Shown here piece by piece: positions 1 through 6,952 of a stretch of DNA of 17,273 nucleotides. This DNA comes from CAZLBV01 sp964557845 (GTDB lineage: Bacteria; Acidobacteriota; Aminicenantia; Aminicenantales; Aminicenantaceae). The position numbers and the translations under genes were made by a program. Numbering within the stretch: the first letter of the stretch is position 1; every line of letters starts with the position of its first letter. The notes beneath the pieces are model-generated. The model saw only the letters and a list, made by a program, of their open reading frames with translations. It was not told where the DNA came from and did no database searches. The stretch spans positions 1 to 17,273 of the forward strand of contig CAZLBV010000206.1 in NCBI GenBank assembly GCA_964557845.1, read 5' to 3'.

Positions 1-596
1 GCCTGAGCAGCATCCATGGTGTAGGTTCCTCCAACAGGCAGAAAGGCTACATCTGCATCTATAGCCCTCATTTCAGGGATATGGTCCGTATCGCCGGCAT
101 GGTAATACGTGACATTATCGAGTGTAAAGACATAACCCACATATCCCTGACTTCTCGGATGAAAACTTTTAACAATATTATAGGCAGGAACTGCTTTGAT
201 CTCAATCCCCTTTACAGATATGGGCTCACCGACATAGGCTTTTTTCACTACATTTTCAAGGGAAACGAGCAGAGAACCTGGAATAACGACCACCGTCTCT
301 TCGTACGTAATCATCCCAATATCTTCTACGGATAAATGGTCATAATGGTTATGAGTGATCAGGATAATATCCGCTTTTTCAGCTTCATCACTCAATTCAT
401 AAGGGTCAACATAAACCGTTTTGGTTCCATTGATCTTAATTGTTGCATGCCCTAACCAATGGATCTTATCTAAGACGGCATTAATATTTATTTCTTTTTC
501 ATTCATTTTCGTACCCCCTCCATTAGAACAGTTTATTAGCATAGATGAGATAAATAAAATTACTATTATTGAAAGTAACAATCTATGACTCTTCAT
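1..596 (-). CDS. MBL-fold metallo-hydrolase lipoprotein (partial, C-terminus beyond window)
   Basis: Zinc-dependent hydrolase of the metallo-beta-lactamase fold, closest by eye to the UPF0173/YtkL-like group; its substrate is unknown. Residues 1-23 form a basic-hydrophobic signal ending in a lipobox-like LINC, with Cys23 followed by a flexible SNGGG tether, so a lipid-anchored envelope protein is inferred. Asn just before the Cys is atypical for a lipobox. The core shows GHAT (about 49-52), a DP at 64-65, the metal-binding THNHYDH at 81-87 (H82, H84, D86, H87) and HAGDTD at 166-171. The last visible part, LPVGGTYTMD, matches the conserved family C-terminal region. The start at 596 is preceded by TGGAG with suitable spacing; an in-frame ATG at 608 is possible. 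A second ATG at 506 has a strong GGAGGGGG upstream and would give a cytosolic form. The reading frame runs off the window start without a stop. Family assignment is confident; lipidation is less so. Confidence 0.88.
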   Translation of the reverse strand, partial: MKSHRLLLSIIVILFISSMLINCSNGGGTKMNEKEININAVLDKIHWLGHATIKINGTKTVYVDPYELSDEAEKADIILITHNHYDHLSVEDIGMITYEETVVVIPGSLLVSLENVVKKAYVGEPISVKGIEIKAVPAYNIVKSFHPRSQGYVGYVFTLDNVTYYHAGDTDHIPEMRAIDADVAFLPVGGTYTMDAAQ

Positions 597-660
597 ACTA
601 AGCTCCATTTTGATCGATTTAGATCCTTTATTTAACCTGAACTATTTATAAAAAATATCG

Positions 661-690
661 ATAATACTATTAAACAATTTATTATCACAA
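661..690 (-). promoter_or_regulatory. Putative promoter for the MBL-fold lipoprotein gene
   Basis: On the minus strand a -35-like TTGTGA (685-690) is followed after 18 bases by a -10-like TATTAT (661-666). This would start transcription about 55-60 bases before the start codon at 596. The surrounding 597-832 gap is very AT-rich, so chance matches are likely; apart from this I see no other clear element there. Confidence 0.35.
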
Positions 691-832
691 TTTTGGAATA
701 TTTTCCACAGAACCCCTTTTTTCATCAGATTGTTTATTACAATATCCATTTTATATCGGCATTTTTTACCTAAAGGCAAGCCGAAGTCCCATCAGAGAAT
801 TGACACTATTTTTATAATCATCCAAAATAAAA

Positions 833-1474
833 ATGGTTATGCATGTAAGTTTTTTTAAAAAGATAAATCCAGCAGTACTCTTTATGCTTCTACTCTTTTT
901 ATTGCCGCCTTCCCTCATTTTAGGTCAACAGATCAAGATCAAAGTCGAGGGAGGTAAAGTCTATATGTGGCCTTATAAGGACAGCCGGGTCATTACTCAT
1001 CTTTCTAGAGATGAGGAAGTGCTGATCAAAGCCAGGATAGGAGACTGGTACCGGGTACATCTTCTTCCCGATGATCGGGGTATGATCAAATCCGGATTCA
1101 TACATAAAAATGTTTTATCGGATCGAAAGGAAAAGAAGCTGAAAAAACTGGGAGCGTTTGCCATAGAGATAAACCCAGAGAGCGAACCCGGATTCTCAGG
1201 GGAGCTGGTGTCTCTGAAATTTAAAGATGCTGACATCCGGGATGTCATCTTATGTCTGTGTTCAATAGGCCGATTGAACGTTGTGTTTGATCCCGACGTT
1301 TCCGGAAAGACCACACTGAGTTTACACGATGTTCCCTGGGATCAAGCTCTGGATGTCATTTTAAAAACCAATCATTTGGGGAAAGAAATTAAGGGAAATG
1401 TCCTCCGTGCTGCGAAAAGAGATACCCTCTTGAAAAAATTCAGCTTAAAAACCAACCCGAAACCTTCTCGATAG
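833..1474 (+). CDS. Exported SH3b-STN domain protein without a secretin channel
   Basis: Signal peptide with a hydrophobic core at about residues 13-30, probably cleaved near LILG-QQ. A bacterial SH3-like domain follows at about 35-98 (VYMWPYKDSRVI ... GDWYRVHL ... SGFIHKNVL), a fold usually linked to peptidoglycan binding. Residues about 122-195 match the STN/secretin N-terminal short domain of PilQ-type secretins: LVSLKFKDADIRDVI, NVVFDPDVSGKTTLSL, VPWDQALDVILKTN, GNVLRAA. The protein ends soon after, so the secretin beta-barrel is absent. It is probably a periplasmic accessory or binding protein; a role in type IV pili or secretion is inference only. The start at 833 has no clear Shine-Dalgarno; the ATG at 839 is equally plausible. 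Only 4 bases separate it from the next gene, suggesting an operon. A degenerate secretin relic is an alternative reading. Confidence 0.8.
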   Translation: MVMHVSFFKKINPAVLFMLLLFLLPPSLILGQQIKIKVEGGKVYMWPYKDSRVITHLSRDEEVLIKARIGDWYRVHLLPDDRGMIKSGFIHKNVLSDRKEKKLKKLGAFAIEINPESEPGFSGELVSLKFKDADIRDVILCLCSIGRLNVVFDPDVSGKTTLSLHDVPWDQALDVILKTNHLGKEIKGNVLRAAKRDTLLKKFSLKTNPKPSR

Positions 1475-1478
1475 ATCA

Positions 1479-2600
1479 ATGAAATCTGAATTAAATTGGA
1501 AGCGGTTATTCTGGAGAAAAATAATCTGGATCGATCTTGGTGTCCTCGCCCATTTTCTGTACTATTTTTCCGGCCGGAATTCAAAGATCATAGAAAACAT
1601 ATATTCCCGAGGTATTTTTTCCGGGCTCAGATGGATATGGGATTTCACTCTTGGCTTACTTCCGGTTGCAATCCTTTATATATTTTTGCTCCTGTCGATA
1701 ATATGGCTGTCAAACAAGATCTACCAATGGATAAAGAATAGAAAATTTTCTTTCCCTGTCTCATGGAGAATAAAATTTCTAAATACATCTCTTAATCTGC
1801 TGGCAGTAATTGGATTCGTGGTTTTTTCTTTCTATTTTCTCTGGGGATTTAATTATAACCGTATTTCACTGGAGCGCCATCTCGATCTCGATATAAAACC
1901 TTTGGACAGCGCCGCCTTGACCAAAGAAGCAGAGTTGGCCTTAGTCTCTGCTGTCGGAGCCCGTCAGCGGATCCCAGGCGCCGCTCCTAATGCTCTTAAG
2001 GCCTCTTCCCTTCCCAAAAATCTAGAATCAGGGATTAGAAATAATCTGAAAAAAATTCTTGAAATGATGGACTACACTTCTCCTGGAAGAATAAGAATTA
2101 GACAAATGTGGCCAGGAGATATTCTGATGCGATTTCATGTATCGGGAATCTATATCCCCTTTTTCGGAGAGGGATATACAGCGGGAAAATTGACGCCGGT
2201 AGAGAAACCTTTTACCCTGGCCCATGAAATGGCTCATGGCCTGGGTTTTGCCGATGAGGGCAGCGCTAATTTCCTGGCTTATCTTGCCTGTGAATCTTCG
2301 GAAGAAGAAATGATCAAATATTCCGGCCGGCTGGCTTACTGGAGTTATATTGCAGGAGAATTGGCGGCTGTATCCAGAGAGGAATACCAACTGCTTTTTG
2401 AGAGAATGCCACCAGGGATGATCGCCGATCTCAGATCTATTTCCCAAAACTGGCGGCAATACCGGGGAACACTTGCTAAGATCGGAGAAAAGATCAATGA
2501 TCGTTATCTTAAATCCCAGGGAGTTGAGGAAGGGGTCAAAAGTTATAACCGGATGATAGTCCTGGTGGCTGCCTGGAGACAAAAGCAGGATAAAAAATAA
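1479..2600 (+). CDS. DUF3810 family membrane protein, zincin-like metallopeptidase motif
   Basis: Membrane protein of 373 residues. Hydrophobic segments lie at about 14-31, 55-78 and 104-123, followed by a large domain, probably extracytoplasmic. The domain holds the zinc-protease motif HEMAH at 249-253 inside AHEMAHGLGFADEGSANFLA. Glu260 in the following DEGSAN is a good candidate for the third zinc ligand, as in gluzincins. This arrangement (three helices, then HExxH with a downstream E..AN) is that of DUF3810, a family I know mainly from Bacteroidota and relatives; its substrate is not known. The gene follows the STN-protein gene by 4 bases and precedes the tRNA-editing gene by 21 bases, so the three are probably co-transcribed. 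No strong ribosome site precedes ATG 1479, which suggests translational coupling to the upstream gene. Confidence 0.88.
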   Translation: MKSELNWKRLFWRKIIWIDLGVLAHFLYYFSGRNSKIIENIYSRGIFSGLRWIWDFTLGLLPVAILYIFLLLSIIWLSNKIYQWIKNRKFSFPVSWRIKFLNTSLNLLAVIGFVVFSFYFLWGFNYNRISLERHLDLDIKPLDSAALTKEAELALVSAVGARQRIPGAAPNALKASSLPKNLESGIRNNLKKILEMMDYTSPGRIRIRQMWPGDILMRFHVSGIYIPFFGEGYTAGKLTPVEKPFTLAHEMAHGLGFADEGSANFLAYLACESSEEEMIKYSGRLAYWSYIAGELAAVSREEYQLLFERMPPGMIADLRSISQNWRQYRGTLAKIGEKINDRYLKSQGVEEGVKSYNRMIVLVAAWRQKQDKK

Positions 2601-2621
2601 GGAGTAAACTCTAATACACAC

Positions 2622-3116
2622 ATGACAGAAGATAAAGAAAAAAAGGTAATAGAGATTTTGGAAAAATTAAACATATCTTATACCAGACATGTCCATCCTG
2701 CGGTGTTCACCGTTGAGCAGGCCGTTGAACAATGGAAAGGCATCAAGGGCGCCCACTGTAAAAATATCTTTGTCCGGAATAAAAAAGGCAACCGCCACTA
2801 CCTGATCATAGTCGAGCATCTCAAAAAACTGGATCTCAAAAACCTCTCTTTAAGACTGGGTCAGGACCGACTGAGTTTCGCATCACCGGAAAGACTGAAC
2901 AAATATCTCGGGCTGGAAGCGGGCTCTGTATCCCCCTTTGGCCTTATCAATGACACAGATCACCATGTCGCAGTGCTGCTCGATGAGGATCTTCGGCAGG
3001 AAGAATTTATCAATTTTCACCCAAATATCAACACGGCCACCTACACCCTTTCATTCTCTGACTTCATGAAATTTCTGGAATCGATGCGAAACAAAATTGA
3101 TTTTATGAAAATTTAA
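2622..3116 (+). CDS. Prolyl-tRNA editing protein, ProX/PrdX type (YbaK-like domain)
   Basis: Single-domain cytosolic protein of 164 residues, the normal size for free-standing ProX/PrdX. Members hydrolyse mischarged Ala-tRNA(Pro) made by prolyl-tRNA synthetase. Visible family marks are the N-terminal LEKLNISYTRHVHPAVFTVEQA (13-34), the CKNIFVRNKKG strand (46-56) with K47 as the likely conserved lysine, GSVSPFGLIND (101-111) and HPNINTATYTLSFSDF (133-148). An AAGGAG lies 17 bases before the ATG, further than optimal, and no better in-frame start is present. The stop lies in TTAA (3113-3116), whose complement is the stop of the convergent glycosyltransferase fragment, so no room is left for a separate terminator. 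It is a housekeeping proofreading enzyme, apparently tied transcriptionally to two envelope proteins. Confidence 0.93.
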   Translation: MTEDKEKKVIEILEKLNISYTRHVHPAVFTVEQAVEQWKGIKGAHCKNIFVRNKKGNRHYLIIVEHLKKLDLKNLSLRLGQDRLSFASPERLNKYLGLEAGSVSPFGLINDTDHHVAVLLDEDLRQEEFINFHPNINTATYTLSFSDFMKFLESMRNKIDFMKI

Positions 3117-3856
3117 CCAGACAGCCATCCACAGCTGGCCTGGTAAATTTCCCCGGGCGTAATATCTTGAAAACATCTAAAATCCCCATAGATGCACTTT
3201 TTTTGGGAACAGGGGCGGCAGGGATAATCCTTCTCAATAATTGTGGAAGACGTTCTCCAGGGTCCGAAAGTAGCAGAAAGAGCAGGACCGAAACAGGCAA
3301 CAATAGGAGTACCGGTGGATGCCGTTATATGCATAGGGTCACTATCCGGACCTATGAACAGTGATGACTGGGAGATGAATTCTTTCAATTCTCTCAAATT
3401 CAGATGACCGACTAAAGAAAACATAGGAATAGAACTCTCATTTAGTATTTGTTCTTCAAGAACGAGATCTTCAGGGCCCCCGATAAGGACAGTAGAAACC
3501 TTTGATATCCTTGACAGTAGATCTATCAATCTATTTAATTTCTGTAAACCCCATTTCCGAAACTCATTCCCTGCACCTATATGCAGGGCAATGATCCTGG
3601 TATCTCCAAGTTTATTTTTGGATAGAAACTCAAGGATTTTCTCGGCTTCTGCTTCTTTTGCAGGGGGAAGCTTAAAGCAGGGAATTCGACCTGCTTTCAC
3701 ATCCAGGGCCTTTACCAATTTAAAATGATTTTCGACCGAATGGATAGGCTTATCCCCTGTCTTTATCTCAATTTTTATATCATAAAAAAAATGTTTATAT
3801 TTGATCTTATGCCCTCTTCCTCGGCTGCCCGCTGTTTTAAAACACAAAAAATACAT
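3113..3856 (-). CDS. GT9 (heptosyltransferase family) glycosyltransferase, N-terminally truncated
   Basis: Residues about 9-247 correspond to the end of the first domain and the whole second Rossmann domain of a GT9 enzyme, the family of LPS heptosyltransferases. Visible marks are the linker with KPIHSVENHFKLVKAL (36-51), ALHIGAG then KWG at the start of the nucleotide-sugar domain, VLIGGPED, the LVGHLNLRELKEFI stretch, FIGPDSDPMHITASTGTPIVACFGP, and the terminal CRPC..KKC and CFQDITPGE. GT9 proteins are usually about 340-370 residues; this frame has 247 and lacks the roughly 110-residue N-terminal acceptor domain. Its first 6-8 residues overlap the opposite-strand GT9 remnant, and an in-frame stop lies just upstream (3863-3865), so the missing part is not nearby. 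No promoter or ribosome site is evident. It is probably a non-functional fragment left by a rearrangement, though its frame is intact. Confidence 0.82.
   Translation of the reverse strand: MYFLCFKTAGSRGRGHKIKYKHFFYDIKIEIKTGDKPIHSVENHFKLVKALDVKAGRIPCFKLPPAKEAEAEKILEFLSKNKLGDTRIIALHIGAGNEFRKWGLQKLNRLIDLLSRISKVSTVLIGGPEDLVLEEQILNESSIPMFSLVGHLNLRELKEFISQSSLFIGPDSDPMHITASTGTPIVACFGPALSATFGPWRTSSTIIEKDYPCRPCSQKKCIYGDFRCFQDITPGEIYQASCGWLSG
3833..3844. repeat. 12-bp perfect palindrome at the GT9/GT9 junction
   Basis: TGTTTTAAAACA is self-complementary with no spacer. It falls exactly where recognisable homology of the two diverging GT9 fragments stops: minus-strand homology reaches about 3838 and plus-strand homology begins about 3846. 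It may be the scar of a fold-back or inversion event, or coincidence in AT-rich DNA. Confidence 0.6.
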
Positions 3857-4394
3857 TATTATTCATCCCGGGGCCAAGGACAAAACAAGAATTTGGCCTC
3901 TTGATAATTATGCCTCCGTAGCTTCTAAACTAATGGCTAAGGGTTATCATATCGCGCTGACAGGAACAGCAGATGAGATCTATTTGACAGATTATATTAA
4001 AAAAAATTAACTCCCTCCCGGATTATAGTGGACCTCTGCGGAAAAACTGACCTGATCGCACTAACAGCCGCGGTTCAAAAGGCTCAGCTTGTTTTTGGCC
4101 CTGATACCGGAGTGCTGCATTTGGCACGCACCTTATGACCCCAAATGTAGTGATCGGAGCAGGCCCTTCTCAGGCTAAAATATATGGACCGGATAAAAGG
4201 CTTCATGATTTAAATAAGAGCAGATATATTGAGATCCTCCCTGATTTAGTCTGTCGGGACCAACATACTGTTTTTAAATATAAGATCAACGGGGTCAGCC
4301 ATGCAAAAGAAAAAATTGCCTGTATCCGGACGTTCCCTGCATGTCCGGTATCGATTCAGATCTTACTATAAGAGAAATTGAGAAACTCCTATAA
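3846..4394 (+). pseudogene. GT9 glycosyltransferase remnant, N-terminus missing and three frame losses
   Basis: Three consecutive frames give one continuous GT9 second domain. Frame one starts KKYIIIHPGAKDKTRIWP and runs through HIALTGTADEIYLTDYIKK, stopping at 4008-4010. Frame two carries IIVDLCGKTDLIALTAAV, then LVFGPDTGVLHLARTL, stopping near 4134. Frame three (from 4135) carries TPNVVIGAGPSQAKIYGP and the CRDQHTVFK region, up to ACIRTFP near 4338. A last shift restores CMSGIDSDLTIREIEKLL with a stop at 4392-4394. Each step is the loss of one base. The first fits the A8 tract at 4000-4007, where a ninth A would restore an open frame through KKKLTPSRIIVDLCG. The first domain is absent. No promoter or ribosome site is seen. 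I call it a decaying pseudogene; clustered sequencing deletions are the alternative. Confidence 0.82.
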
Positions 4395-4480
4395 AAAACC
4401 GATTTTTAATCCTGCCTATTTCTATTAAAAAAACAACTTTTGTAATAAACCTAACAAGATAAAAAAAACAATACTTTATG

Positions 4481-6703
4481 CTAAAAGATCACGGACCAGC
4501 TTATGGTCTGCATATCTTCCCGCTCAGGATAACCGGCGAATCTAATCTCAAGAAGAGAATTCTCCACCTTTTGAAACAAAATCTCATGATCAGCATCAAC
4601 CTTGGATACACTCATTCCCTCAGGAACATGGATAAAGATCGAATGGAGAGCTTCTGCCGGAACCTCAGATATCCCGCTTAAAGAAGATATCCCCTCGTTC
4701 CATGTTATCTGTTTAATGCTCACACTGCCGGTGATATGACGGGAAGTGGCTACTATTTGGGGCCTTTCAAGCAGCGGTCGGATAATGAAAACATGGGTCC
4801 CATGAGCAGGAATTAAGGTTGTTATGGATCGATCTATATAACCCATAAGATTTTGATTCCAAAAATCAAACACAATAAAATTCCCCGGATCCAAACCCAG
4901 GTCCTCTTCAAAGCGAACGGTCTGGGATTGCTCCTCGTCTGCCCAATTGAAGAGGGCAACAACATCATATTCGCCTGTTAGTGACGCAACCTTAAGATCT
5001 ATGGCTCTCGGGAACTCTTTAACTTTGGGGCAGCACCAGACTACGCCATCCTTCTTATTGCTTTCAACCCTATAAGGATAAAGATCAACCGGAACGATCG
5101 GAGTTGTCGGCATGGTTTTTTTATACAGATCCAACCTTCCCGAGGGAAGTTGATCCATAAAATCGCTGGCCATATAGAGCTGTCCGGTCAAAGCGATAGC
5201 TGTCACTACGGTCCGCGCCTCATCCAATGTCAGCGGATTCCTCACCATAACCGTATCAGGATCACAGAACCAGGTAATATTATTAAGATAATTGGTCCCA
5301 AACAAAGAATGAAAGAAGATCTGCATAGACATTCCCCCTTCTCTTTCCGGGTACCAAACCGCCCGGTCATCACCTCCGGTCCGAGATCCATCAAAAATCC
5401 CGAAGCCAAGTCCCACCTCATGCATGGCACAGCCGTTAATAAAAACATCAGGCCCCAATGTTTCCCTGAGGGCTTTTTGAGCGGCTAAATAAGCCTCTCT
5501 GCTCTCCATATCAGGATTAAAGGCATTTTGTTTGTTCTTTTCATAGTAATCCATCCATGTACCCCAGCCGGCATCTTTAAGATAATCCAAACCCCATTCG
5601 TCCTTAAATACTCGGAACATAGGTTTAAGATGCTTTTCGATCACATCCGGATTGGTATAATCCAGCCGGACAACGGTTTCATCCGCTGTGCAGCAGGCCC
5701 CGGAAAGATTTCCTTCCATGTCTCGAAGATAAAAATCCTCAGGGTATTTATCAGCGCACTCCGCTTTTGTGTAATTGGACCCGTAAATATTAATCCAGAG
5801 TCCCGGCTTTAAACCTTTCTCTTTTATATATTGAAAAATCCATTTCCCTCCTTGAGGAAAAGTCTCCTTCGTCCATTCCAAATAATTGGCCTCCTCGCCT
5901 TTGGTGAAGCAGGCATCGAGCTGGACATACTCCAGACCGTAGGCCTTAAGATGCCTAGCCAGGGTATCTGTCTCAGTGACCATATTTTCTTCCGTAGTGC
6001 CCATGTAATAGCAGTACCAACTGCACCACCCCACCGGAGCTGTTTTAAATCTGGATGAGAGGGGCTGATAATATTTAAGGCCCAATACTTCTCGGTAATA
6101 ATCCGGGATCAGAGTAATCTCCCGGCCTTCTTTTATTGGGATTGTAATATCCATCATCTTACGATCCAGCAGACTCCTTTTCAACAAGCTTCCTTCTGTA
6201 AAACAGATCATGGTGTTAGAATTACGATCAAATAAAGATCTTATGTTATTGGCAGACACCAATCCGAGTGAAGTGTACATGATCCCGTTATCCTGGGCTT
6301 CTAAACGGGCGGGAATCCTATTCTCATTGGACGGAGCCGCAGCCATCAATACAGCATTACTATTGGTACATGAAATATCCACATCCTCCTTTGAAACCTG
6401 AAATGTCCAGGTTATGTTATCCGGAAATTCACAGATAAGACTTAATTGATCTTCTTCTATTTTTCTTGTCCACTGAGACAACCTTTGGAGGCCTTCATTT
6501 TCCTTTAAGCCCAAACTGGCTTCTGTCAGGACGAACCCTAGATCCTCATGACTGATAGTGATTACCGCCTTCTCTTTATCGGCATCTATGGTCCAGCCAG
6601 AGCTGCTGAATACTGTAGGTGCCGCTGTACAGCCATTCCAAAAAAGGATGAAGATAAATGAAAATAGACCTAATAAAATTTTCCGGCCCATTATTTTTTT
6701 CAC
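4481..6703 (-). CDS. GH36/GH27-like alpha-galactosidase superfamily lipoprotein
   Basis: Exported glycoside hydrolase of 740 residues. Residues 1-25 are a lipoprotein signal ending in WNGC (Cys25). A beta-sandwich-like N-terminal region occupies about 30-205. The (beta/alpha)8 barrel starts with APVGWCSWYCYY (222-233) and contains YGLEYVQLDACF (255-266), GLKPGLWINIY (297-307), GLDYLKDAGWG (371-381) with D377 as the likely nucleophile, and FDGSRTGGDDR (437-447) whose aspartates include the likely acid/base. A C-terminal beta domain follows from about 575. The family mainly releases alpha-linked galactose from oligosaccharides; the exact linkage cannot be read from sequence. The start is GTG at 6701-6703, supported by AAGGAGGG at the right distance (6711-6718); the downstream ATG is less well placed. 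The gene faces the GT9 pseudogene tail to tail and is transcribed divergently from the GGDEF gene, with a recognisable promoter. Confidence 0.88.
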   Translation of the reverse strand: MKKIMGRKILLGLFSFIFILFWNGCTAAPTVFSSSGWTIDADKEKAVITISHEDLGFVLTEASLGLKENEGLQRLSQWTRKIEEDQLSLICEFPDNITWTFQVSKEDVDISCTNSNAVLMAAAPSNENRIPARLEAQDNGIMYTSLGLVSANNIRSLFDRNSNTMICFTEGSLLKRSLLDRKMMDITIPIKEGREITLIPDYYREVLGLKYYQPLSSRFKTAPVGWCSWYCYYMGTTEENMVTETDTLARHLKAYGLEYVQLDACFTKGEEANYLEWTKETFPQGGKWIFQYIKEKGLKPGLWINIYGSNYTKAECADKYPEDFYLRDMEGNLSGACCTADETVVRLDYTNPDVIEKHLKPMFRVFKDEWGLDYLKDAGWGTWMDYYEKNKQNAFNPDMESREAYLAAQKALRETLGPDVFINGCAMHEVGLGFGIFDGSRTGGDDRAVWYPEREGGMSMQIFFHSLFGTNYLNNITWFCDPDTVMVRNPLTLDEARTVVTAIALTGQLYMASDFMDQLPSGRLDLYKKTMPTTPIVPVDLYPYRVESNKKDGVVWCCPKVKEFPRAIDLKVASLTGEYDVVALFNWADEEQSQTVRFEEDLGLDPGNFIVFDFWNQNLMGYIDRSITTLIPAHGTHVFIIRPLLERPQIVATSRHITGSVSIKQITWNEGISSLSGISEVPAEALHSIFIHVPEGMSVSKVDADHEILFQKVENSLLEIRFAGYPEREDMQTISWSVIF

Positions 6704-6757
6704 TTCTTTTCCCTCCTTGATCGATAAAATAAAAATATTTATGCTCTTTTCACATAA

Positions 6758-6786
6758 AACATACTCTCCTTCGGGCCAGGAGTCAA
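6758..6786 (-). promoter_or_regulatory. Promoter for the GH36-like lipoprotein gene
   Basis: Minus-strand TTGACT (6781-6786, 5 of 6 consensus bases), a 17-base spacer, then TATGTT (6758-6763, 4 of 6). Transcription would start near 6751, giving a leader of about 48 bases containing the AAGGAGGG ribosome site. Confidence 0.5.
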
Positions 6787-6817
6787 TAAATTCTTGGTGG
6801 AAAAATCCGGCCTGACA

Positions 6818-6836
6818 ATGTTCAAAAAAAGAACAT
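6818..6836. promoter_or_regulatory. Operator-like inverted repeat in the divergent intergenic region
   Basis: ATGTTC, seven A residues, then GAACAT: perfect 6-bp arms around a 7-base spacer, followed by T-rich DNA. It lies between the minus-strand promoter at 6758-6786 and the putative plus-strand promoter at 6853-6881, so a bound dimer could affect both genes. The weak stem and its position upstream of both genes argue against a terminator. Confidence 0.4.
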
Positions 6837-6852
6837 ATTTTTATTTTTTTTG

Positions 6853-6881
6853 TTGTGATTTTGAAAATTTTCAGGTAAACT
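6853..6881 (+). promoter_or_regulatory. Weak putative promoter for the GGDEF-STAND-HEAT gene
   Basis: TTGTGA (6853-6858), 17 bases, TAAACT (6876-6881), each 4 of 6 consensus bases. Transcription would begin near 6888, leaving a leader of about 65 bases with an AGGAG at 6936-6940 before the TTG start. Confidence 0.3.
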
Positions 6882-6952
6882 ATGGTTGGAGCCGAGGAAA
6901 AGTAAATTTTATTCGAAAAAAGCGGAATTATTAGGCAGGAGTATTATTTGAC

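Noticed and set aside
800..818. Perfect TTGACA (800-805) and TATAAT (813-818) before the SH3b-STN gene
   Set aside because: They are only 7 bases apart, so they cannot serve as one sigma-70 promoter. Neither has a good partner at 16-18 bases; the TTGACA with CAAAAT at 823-828 would start transcription inside the gene.
2028..2621. 197-residue open frame antisense to the DUF3810 gene
   Set aside because: Its content is the complement of a well-supported coding frame with the HExxH motif; no domain or ribosome site is visible.
4395..4480. Search for a terminator between the GT9 remnant and the GH36-like gene
   Set aside because: The stretch is A/T-rich with several A runs but no GC-rich stem followed by a T tract on either strand.
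5150..5488. 112-residue open frame antisense within the GH36-like gene
   Set aside because: Shadow of the hydrolase barrel coding sequence; composition and lack of any motif argue against a gene.
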